Shown here: positions 58,846-64,000 of the stretch, one piece after another | How positions within the stretch are numbered: the first letter of the stretch is position 1 | Layout: every line of letters starts with the position of its first letter | Source of the DNA: JBGTFE01 sp041747435 | GTDB lineage: Bacteria > Acidobacteriota > Blastocatellia > Pyrinomonadales > Pyrinomonadaceae | Length of the DNA: 64,000 bases | NCBI GenBank assembly: GCA_041747435.1 | Contig: JBGTFE010000146.1 | Coordinates: forward strand, 21,686 to 85,685 | Direction of reading: 5' to 3' | Program-made: the position numbers and the translations under genes | The notes under the pieces: generated by a model | Told to the model about the DNA's origin: nothing | Seen by the model: the letters and a program-made list of their open reading frames with translations, nothing else | Databases searched by the model: none

Positions 58846-60363
58846 ATGATGAAAAACAGATTTGTTTATATTCTGATTTTTTTCCACATGGCGCTTGCTC
58901 TCCCCCTGGCTTTTCTGCTTAACATTTGGAGTGACGAGGCTTCGACGCTTTATACAACCGGAAGCGGTTTTCGGGCCGCGCTTCAAAATGCGGCGGCTGA
59001 CGAAAAACAGGCGCCGGCATATTTTTTAATATTGAGCCTTTGGCGTTTGATAGACGGATCGATCTTCTTTGCCCGCCTATTTTCGATAATCTGCGGCGCC
59101 GCGGCAATAATGTTGTTTGCCGGTTTGGCTCGAAAGCTGTTCGAGCAGAGACCGGCTCATCTGGTCACAGCTTTTTTCGCGCTGCATCCCATTTTATTAT
59201 GGGCAAGCCTGGAGATTCGGCTTTATTCACTCGTTGTCCTGTTGACTATCGTTCTCACGAAGCTCTATTTTGACAGTTTTCTGAATGACCTTACCGGTGA
59301 GCGAACGACCGCGAATAAGAAAATCTGGTTTGCTACAGCGTCAATCTTCGCCATATACACAAACTATTATCTGGTCTTCGTGTTGGCAGGGTTTTTTTTG
59401 GCTTTGATCGTCCTTCGAAAATGGCGCGAGGCACGCGCCTTTTTTTTCGTGATGGCGGCGGTCGGAGCCGCGCTTGTGCCGATCGCCTTTACCGTGGCGT
59501 CACAGGTTACAGCTAACGCCGCGGGTTCGGCGGTTGAACGCGATCTAATATCCGGCGTCCGTCAAATCTGGCATCATGTCGTAAATTTTTGGATGCCGGG
59601 CGATATACTTTCTGATCCTGAGCCGTCAGTATTCTCTGTTTTGCGGCTGTGGCTGCTTCGGATGTTTGTGGCCGTGCTCGCTGTTTTGGCAGTAAAAAAT
59701 CGCCGGCAAATAAGTACCCGAACTTTGGCAACGGCAGCGATCGCGGCCACGGTCGGCCTCGGCCTGCTTACCGCCTATTTTATTCTCGGGCCTTCGTACA
59801 TAGAGATTCGCCATGCAGCCGTTTTATTTGTTCCGCTAATTATCTTTACGGCGTCGCTGATCGCCGATCTTGCCCGGGAAACGGGCGAGCGGACCGTGAA
59901 AATAACTTCAGTTGCGGCCGGGTTGATAATCCTTGCGACATTTTCATACTCCCTGATCACGATGTATCCAAATGGGGCGAAGCGTGGCGATTGGGAAAGG
60001 GTCGCAGTTTTTATTTCGCAGCACGAAACGGCGGGCCAGCCGGTCGTTGTCCTTTCAGCCTATGACGCCCTGGCATTGCCGTATTATTATCGCGGACTAA
60101 ACGGAGTATTGCCGGACGAGAGATTTTTTGACTTTCAGCCGGGGGTCGATTTTGGCAGCCCTGAGAGTTTTAGACGCGAAATTGATTATGTGTTTTCCGA
60201 GATTCCACCAAAGTCGGACGAAATTTGGCTGGTTATCGGTGAAGAGTGGTTCGTTACGCAGGCGCGTGTCCCGTTGGAAAATTTTGTAAAGACAAACTAC
60301 ACTATTGAGATCGAAAAAGAATTTTACAAGGAAAAAGTGTATTTGCTAAAAAAGAAACCGTAA
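58846..60363 (+). CDS. GT-C-fold membrane glycosyltransferase (PMT/ArnT-like)
   Basis: A 505-residue membrane protein with about ten to eleven helices (first at residues 7-26, last ending near 375) and a C-terminal soluble domain (about 385-505). The first loop contains WSDEASTLY, where the Asp-Glu pair is the usual catalytic and metal-binding site of GT-C enzymes, and EIRLYSL follows in a later loop as in the ArnT/PMT group. It would transfer a sugar from a polyprenyl-phosphate donor on the outer face of the inner membrane. It closes the polysaccharide cluster; its stop overlaps the start of the next small gene (TAATG). Confidence 0.82.
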   Translation: MMKNRFVYILIFFHMALALPLAFLLNIWSDEASTLYTTGSGFRAALQNAAADEKQAPAYFLILSLWRLIDGSIFFARLFSIICGAAAIMLFAGLARKLFEQRPAHLVTAFFALHPILLWASLEIRLYSLVVLLTIVLTKLYFDSFLNDLTGERTTANKKIWFATASIFAIYTNYYLVFVLAGFFLALIVLRKWREARAFFFVMAAVGAALVPIAFTVASQVTANAAGSAVERDLISGVRQIWHHVVNFWMPGDILSDPEPSVFSVLRLWLLRMFVAVLAVLAVKNRRQISTRTLATAAIAATVGLGLLTAYFILGPSYIEIRHAAVLFVPLIIFTASLIADLARETGERTVKITSVAAGLIILATFSYSLITMYPNGAKRGDWERVAVFISQHETAGQPVVVLSAYDALALPYYYRGLNGVLPDERFFDFQPGVDFGSPESFRREIDYVFSEIPPKSDEIWLVIGEEWFVTQARVPLENFVKTNYTIEIEKEFYKEKVYLLKKKP

Positions 60364-60572
60364 TGATCGAAACAACCGACCCAAAGAATACAAATAAAAA
60401 ATTTGAAAGATGTTCGGAATGCGACCGCGTGGTCGATCATTACAATACTTTTTTGTCGCCGACAAATGAGGAGCGTATAATCTGCTGGGAATGCCTCGAA
60501 CGTGAAGAAAAAGGATTTAACGCCAGCCGCGATTATCAGCGAAGGGCGCGTTCGGGCGTTATCCCGAGATAA
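60363..60572 (+). CDS. Small zinc-ribbon-like protein
   Basis: A 69-residue charged protein with CSEC (about residues 17-20) and CWEC (about 41-44), two C-x-x-C knuckles 20 residues apart that should bind one zinc ion, and a basic C terminus (YQRRARSG). Translation is coupled to the upstream membrane glycosyltransferase by a TAATG overlap, and the deformylase gene starts 2 bases after its stop. No family name is recognised; a role in nucleic acid or protein binding is possible. Confidence 0.7.
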   Translation: MIETTDPKNTNKKFERCSECDRVVDHYNTFLSPTNEERIICWECLEREEKGFNASRDYQRRARSGVIPR

Positions 60573-60574
60573 AT

Positions 60575-61063
60575 ATGGCGATAAGACCGATATCGGAATA
60601 TCCTGAGGAAGTGCTTGCCGCGATCGGCGTGCCGGTAACAGAATTTGACAAATATCTTGCCGATCTTTGTGCAGATATGTTCGAAACGATGTATGATGCG
60701 GAAGGCGTCGGCCTCGCCGCTCCGCAGATCGGGCTGAATCTGCGGCTGTTTGTCATGGACTGCGAGGGGGTAAAATTGATCGCAGCCAATCCGCAGATCG
60801 TCGCAGCCGACGGTGAACAGTCGAGTCAGGAAGGATGCCTTTCGATCGGAAAGGTTCCGGCGGTCGTAGTTCGTCCTCAAAAGGCGAGGCTAAGGGCACA
60901 GGATGAAAACGGTAAATGGTTTGAACGCGAAGCCGAGGGCTACGCCGCCCGCGCCTTTATGCACGAAACCGATCATTGCAATGGCAAACTCTTTATAGAT
61001 CATCTGCCAAAATTGCGGCGCGATATGGTGATCAAAAAATTTAAAAAAGAGAAGAAGCGTTGA
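60575..61063 (+). CDS. def: Peptide deformylase
   Basis: The 162-residue metalloenzyme has all three deformylase motifs: GVGLAAPQIG (about residue 44), EGCLS (about 87, with the metal Cys) and HETDHCNG (about 129, the HExxH site giving two His ligands and the catalytic Glu). It removes the formyl group from the N-terminal Met of new proteins on the ribosome. The usual partner fmt is not in the window. The gene starts two bases after the zinc-ribbon gene and ends with a Lys-rich tail. Confidence 0.95.
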   Translation: MAIRPISEYPEEVLAAIGVPVTEFDKYLADLCADMFETMYDAEGVGLAAPQIGLNLRLFVMDCEGVKLIAANPQIVAADGEQSSQEGCLSIGKVPAVVVRPQKARLRAQDENGKWFEREAEGYAARAFMHETDHCNGKLFIDHLPKLRRDMVIKKFKKEKKR

Positions 61064-61184
61064 CAAAATAACAACGAATATCGCGGGCATCGCGATTATT
61101 TTGGGTCAGCATCAAAACGGGCGCGGCGTCATAACCCGCTTTGAATAAACATTTCTGAAAAATACATCGACAGGAGAACTGATA

Positions 61185-62303
61185 ATGAAAAAGTATATTT
61201 TGTTTTTCTTTATTTTGTGTACGCTCGCCTTTAGCAGCATTTTGGCTTCGGCACAATGCAATCCGGCAACTGCATCGCCGATTCGGTGCGGTTTTTATGA
61301 CGAAGGTTATCAGGACGGAGCGTCGGACGGCCGGAGCAATCAAAATGACGATTACCGCCGTTACCGCAGCAAATTTGACCGGCAGTATGAGAGCTTTTAC
61401 CGCGATGGATATTCCGCCGGGTACGACAGCGTACGCCCATCGACGCGATGGACGAATTCGCAGCGGAGCGCTTATAATTCCGGTTATACGATAGGACTTA
61501 ATGACCGCCGAAGCCCGGGACGAAATAGTGTACAGGGTGCATTGGGCCGTTACGATCAGAATATCGCACTCTACTTTCAGCAGGGATATGATGACGGTTT
61601 TAGCGGCCGCAACCGAACCTATGATGTTCCGGTCGGCACAAACCCGCCATTGCCCGGTCCCGGCGGCGGTGGTGGTGGTGGCGGCGGGAATACCGGTACC
61701 GCTTTTTGGAGCGGGCGGGTTGATGACCGCGTAAACGTTATATTTCGCGGCAATTCCATTACCACGCAAAATATCAGCGGCAATACGCTGCAGACCTTCA
61801 CTCAGGGGATTAACGGAAGAATGCCAAATCGACCGTCAATAATTACCGCCCGCAAAACGGACGGGCGGGGAGACGTAACGGTCATTCAACAGCCCGATCG
61901 ATCAAACAATTTTACGACTATTGTTGAGATTTTTGACCGAAACAGCGGTGCTGACAATTATCGGTTCGAATTGAGCTGGGCCGCGGCGGCAAATGTCGAG
62001 GAACCATACAGCTCTGGCAATGTAAGGTGGCGCGGTCGTGTTGATCAGACGGTAAACGTTATTATTTCCGGCAATAGCGTTCAATCGCAGGACACGACCG
62101 GAACCGGGCTGTCGAATGTAACTTTTGATCTAAACGGTTATCTTGCAAATCGTCCCGGTTCGGTAAATGTCCGCAAACGGAACGGCCGCGGAACCGTGAC
62201 CGTGCTGCAGCAACCATCGAGATTTAATGATTACACCGCGATCGTGCAGATCTTTGACCCGAATAGTGGTGCCGATAACTATGAGATCGATATAACGTGG
62301 TAG
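61185..62303 (+). CDS. Secreted protein with N-terminal YxDG repeats, poly-Gly hinge and two C-terminal repeat domains
   Basis: A 372-residue exported protein (signal peptide 1-24, cleavage near ASA). Residues 35-145 contain repeated Gly/Tyr segments (YDEGYQDGASDG, YRDGYSAGYDS, FQQGYDDGFSG). A glycine run (about 159-168) acts as a hinge. Two tandem domains follow, 174-266 and 281-372, that align almost throughout: each begins W-x-GRVD-x-x-VNVI, includes GRGxVTVxQQP and ends IFDxNSGADNY. No enzyme motif is seen; a binding or surface role is likely. Preceded by a GGAG ribosome-binding site. It is not a family I recognise. Confidence 0.7.
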   Translation: MKKYILFFFILCTLAFSSILASAQCNPATASPIRCGFYDEGYQDGASDGRSNQNDDYRRYRSKFDRQYESFYRDGYSAGYDSVRPSTRWTNSQRSAYNSGYTIGLNDRRSPGRNSVQGALGRYDQNIALYFQQGYDDGFSGRNRTYDVPVGTNPPLPGPGGGGGGGGGNTGTAFWSGRVDDRVNVIFRGNSITTQNISGNTLQTFTQGINGRMPNRPSIITARKTDGRGDVTVIQQPDRSNNFTTIVEIFDRNSGADNYRFELSWAAAANVEEPYSSGNVRWRGRVDQTVNVIISGNSVQSQDTTGTGLSNVTFDLNGYLANRPGSVNVRKRNGRGTVTVLQQPSRFNDYTAIVQIFDPNSGADNYEIDITW

Positions 62304-62327
62304 GTCGCGCGGGCTTTTTACGCCCGC

Positions 62328-62972
62328 TTACGCAGGAAGTATCAGAGCGGCGTCTTTTTTGAAAATGACCCGGTAGATAGGCAGGTTATTTTTTTCGACT
62401 GCAATTTCCCTTTCGGTTTTTATCTGAAAGGGATTTTCTTTTATCGGATATTCGATCAGTTCTGGGTTTGAACGAAACATTTCAAACATCTCGTCAGCCA
62501 GAAACGCAATGTCCGTTTGTATAAATATTTGCCCGCCTGCGTCGATCTTTTCCGTGACGGCTTTGGCGAAAGCGGGATTGACCATACGGCGTTTCGCATG
62601 TTTTTTCTTAAACCAAGGGTCGGAAAACTGTATGGTTACCACCTTCAGCAAACCGTGCGGAATATCAGCCAGCAGACATTCAAGCCAGATCATTGCATTG
62701 CAAAATTCATAATGCAGATTTGTCACGCCCTCTTCAGATGCAATCTCATTTGCCTCAATAACAAGCGGTTCGCGTATCTCGACGCCAAGAAAATTCCAAT
62801 CTGGCATCGCTTCGGCCATTCGCAGAATAAATCTTCCCCGTCCGCAGCCAATGTCAACGTGAAGAGGATGCGTCGGCATTGCAAACGCTTTTGTCAGATC
62901 AATCGGCGACGGCTCTTGCTTGTAATAAGGACTCAGAGGATTTACATGCTGATGTACGCGAACACGGGCCAT
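62328..62972 (-). CDS. trmB: tRNA (guanine-N7-)-methyltransferase TrmB
   Basis: The 214-residue enzyme has the SAM motif VDIGCGRGRFILRMA (about residue 40), LGVEIREP, and the family's diagnostic FSDPWFKKKHAKRRMV (about 132-147) that binds tRNA, then IQTD later. It methylates G46 of tRNA. It is 6 bases downstream of the rhomboid gene on the same strand, so both are probably one transcript. It converges with the repeat-domain secreted protein; the spacer holds a short GCGGGC/GCCCGC hairpin. Confidence 0.95.
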   Translation of the reverse strand: MARVRVHQHVNPLSPYYKQEPSPIDLTKAFAMPTHPLHVDIGCGRGRFILRMAEAMPDWNFLGVEIREPLVIEANEIASEEGVTNLHYEFCNAMIWLECLLADIPHGLLKVVTIQFSDPWFKKKHAKRRMVNPAFAKAVTEKIDAGGQIFIQTDIAFLADEMFEMFRSNPELIEYPIKENPFQIKTEREIAVEKNNLPIYRVIFKKDAALILPA

Positions 62973-62978
62973 AGATGA

Positions 62979-63662
62979 TCAGATCACGCGCAGGATCAGC
63001 AAAATGCTGAAACCACAAGCGGCAATGTAAACAGAAAGCGAAGCAAGACCGGCAAGCTCTGTCAACGAACCGGCAACACGGGGGTCTGTGTGTTCGTCTG
63101 ACGGTATCTGAATCAAAGCATAAACGGCACCGGCGATAAGGCCGCCGATATGTCCAAAATTGTCGATCACACGAAACAGCACGAGTCCGAAAATAAGTAT
63201 AAAACCGATGTTGATCAGCAGGCTTTTTCGGAATGCGGATGAGATAAACTGCCGCCGCCGGAACGCATAAATCGCAAGATAGCTGACCAGGCCGACTATC
63301 CCGCCCGACGCGCCAACCGACAGCCCGTCTGGTGCAAAAATCAGACTTAGCAGGCCGCCGCCAATTGCAGACAGAAGAAAAACGATGGCAAGGTGGGCAC
63401 GATTAGCAAGCATTTCAAATATTTTGCCAAAGCTGTAGAATGCGTAGCAGTTCATTGCGACATGCAGAATGCTGCCGTGTACGGTCGCCCCGGTCAAGAT
63501 CCGCCAATACTGTTGACTATTTAAAAAAACCGGCTTATCAAAACCGGCCGCTAAAATTGACGCATCCAGGCCGCTGGCCATCTGCACCGCGGCGACAATG
63601 AGAATCGACGCTATCAATACGAGTGTATAATATGGGTTCGCTTGTGTTGGCATCTTATTCAT
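62979..63662 (-). CDS. Rhomboid-family intramembrane serine protease
   Basis: A 227-residue membrane protein with six to seven helices. Catalytic elements are complete: HVAMNCYAF in helix 2 (H-x-x-x-N), the nucleophile in GASGGIVGL (GxSG, about residue 137), and the His of NFGHIGGLIAG in helix 6. It should cut other membrane proteins within the bilayer; its substrates are unknown. A second ATG three codons in is equally possible as start. It is co-oriented with trmB, 6 bases upstream of it. Confidence 0.92.
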   Translation of the reverse strand: MNKMPTQANPYYTLVLIASILIVAAVQMASGLDASILAAGFDKPVFLNSQQYWRILTGATVHGSILHVAMNCYAFYSFGKIFEMLANRAHLAIVFLLSAIGGGLLSLIFAPDGLSVGASGGIVGLVSYLAIYAFRRRQFISSAFRKSLLINIGFILIFGLVLFRVIDNFGHIGGLIAGAVYALIQIPSDEHTDPRVAGSLTELAGLASLSVYIAACGFSILLILRVI

Positions 63663-63699
63663 TATCCGCTATGCGAATATCGTTGTCGATGCCCCGTCA

Positions 63700-63737
63700 G
63701 CCTGCCGCCGGCACGAAAGGCGATCCGGCGGGCAGGC
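63700..63737. repeat. GC-rich hairpin upstream of the rhomboid gene
   Basis: GCCTGCCGCCGG (63700-63711) pairs with CCGGCGGGCAGGC (63725-63737) with one bulged base, around a 13-base loop, followed by TTTT. It fits a REP-like element or a terminator reading rightward, although no plus-strand gene ends here. Confidence 0.5.
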
Positions 63738-63769
63738 TTTTGCGCGAAGCGGCGCTGATGGATCTCTTA

Positions 63770-63789
63770 CCGCAGGGTGCTGCCTGCGG
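63770..63789. repeat. Second short hairpin in the same spacer
   Basis: CCGCAGG (63770-63776) and CCTGCGG (63783-63789) are perfect 7-base arms around a 6-base loop. It lies between the stop of the partial dehydrogenase gene (63845, minus strand) and the hairpin at 63700, so it could terminate the dehydrogenase transcript, but there is no T tract on that strand. Confidence 0.4.
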
Positions 63790-63844
63790 CCTTCAATTTC
63801 TTTCGGGATCAATAAGAATCCTCAGACGTATTTTTTTTAGAATT

Positions 63845-64000
63845 CTAAGAATTCGGCGTCTTGCTTGGCCTGATCTCGACTTTGCTCGGCAGAACATTTG
63901 GGTTCATTTCGAGCAGATCGATTACGATCTGAGCGATGTCTTTCGGTTGGATTTGCCACGATTTTTCGTCCGACGGCGTGTCGCTGCCAAAATGGGTATT
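63845..64000 (-). CDS. C-terminal end of a short-chain dehydrogenase/reductase (partial)
   Basis: Reading the minus strand from the window edge gives 51 residues and a TAG stop: a segment with SWQIQPKDIAQIVIDLLEM, then VLPSKVEIRPSKTP. This is the typical last helix and final strand of SDR-family oxidoreductases (the P-x-DIA-x-x-V-x-x-L-L pattern and the R-P ending). The coenzyme site and catalytic Tyr lie outside the window, so the substrate cannot be inferred. Gene start is beyond base 64000. Confidence 0.8.
   Translation of the reverse strand, partial: NTHFGSDTPSDEKSWQIQPKDIAQIVIDLLEMNPNVLPSKVEIRPSKTPNS

Larger units (their letters stand above)
57415..64000. other. Region with ordinary GGCC frequency
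   Basis: From 57,415 onward GGCC becomes common, about 38 copies by my count in 6.6 kb, that is roughly one per 170 bases, in coding regions of both strands and between genes. Genes here also use GCC for alanine and CTG-GCC combinations freely. The gene types (deformylase, trmB, rhomboid) are ordinary chromosomal ones, not mobile DNA. Confidence 0.85.

Noticed and set aside
61660..61700. GGTGGT/GGCGGC run as a simple-sequence anomaly
   Set aside because: It is in frame and encodes the poly-Gly hinge of the repeat-domain protein.
57415..64000. Prophage or integrative element as the cause of the compositional change
   Set aside because: Genes there are ordinary housekeeping and surface-glycan genes; no integrase, phage gene or attachment-site repeat was seen.

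Overview
The window looks like the chromosome of a diderm (Gram-negative type) bacterium, most likely an Acidobacteriota of the Blastocatellia/Pyrinomonadaceae kind. The pointers are outer-membrane assembly genes (BamA, a TamA/TamB pair, Skp), lipid A genes (fabZ, lpxA, lpxI), a TonB-dependent receptor, and a VWFA protein of the type known from Acidobacteriota. The taxonomic call is an inference; there is no rRNA or ribosomal protein gene here. Coding is dense, on both strands. I found no tRNA, rRNA, CRISPR array, insertion sequence or prophage.

Layout. 0-11 kb: a membrane protein, thioesterase, lipoprotein, SGNH hydrolase coupled to a PD-(D/E)XK-like protein, a two-component system, acyl-lipid desaturase, diguanylate cyclase, PfkB sugar kinase, a LysW-like mini-protein and a VWA protein. 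11-25 kb: a membrane HD-GYP/GAF/GGDEF protein, then a minus-strand block of RibBA-like enzyme, VapBC-like pair, TamB and TamA-like Omp85. 24-38 kb: LolC/E-type permease, ClpC-like ATPase, then bamA-skp-fabZ-lpxA-lpxI (lpxD and lpxB absent), M28 peptidase and rsmI. 38-48 kb: secreted proteins, a subtilase, PEP synthase plus class II fructose-1,6-bisphosphatase (a gluconeogenic pair), ferredoxin, TonB receptor. 48-60 kb: a surface-polysaccharide cluster (UDP-GlcNAc 2-epimerase type, deacetylase-glycosyltransferase fusion, DegT aminotransferase, Gfo/Idh/MocA oxidoreductase, hexapeptide acetyltransferase, two flavin amine-oxidase-like proteins, second deacetylase, methyltransferase, GT-C membrane protein). 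60-64 kb: zinc-ribbon mini-protein, peptide deformylase, a repeat-containing secreted protein, trmB, rhomboid protease and the 3' end of a short-chain dehydrogenase.

The strongest unexpected signal is at the level of words rather than genes. Reading the whole window by eye I find no GGCC at all in bases 1-57,414, then about 38 copies in the last 6.6 kb, starting at 57,415 near the 3' end of the methyltransferase gene. A tetramer missing from 57 kb of roughly 50% GC DNA and then common without transition implies two DNA histories joined at that point: GGCC avoidance (for instance under a HaeIII-like restriction system) on one side and none on the other, by recombination or by assembly of two related genomes.

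A second theme in the GGCC-free part is short palindromic, word-like intergenic repeats. Several have entered reading frames: a linker in rsmI, the linker of the deacetylase-glycosyltransferase fusion, an insertion of about 60 residues in a flavoprotein, and the last codons of that same gene. Other points of interest are a LysW-like carrier protein lacking the terminal EDWGE motif, a RibBA whose GTP cyclohydrolase II half has lost its zinc cysteines, and a possible sigma-54-type promoter in front of the dual c-di-GMP enzyme.
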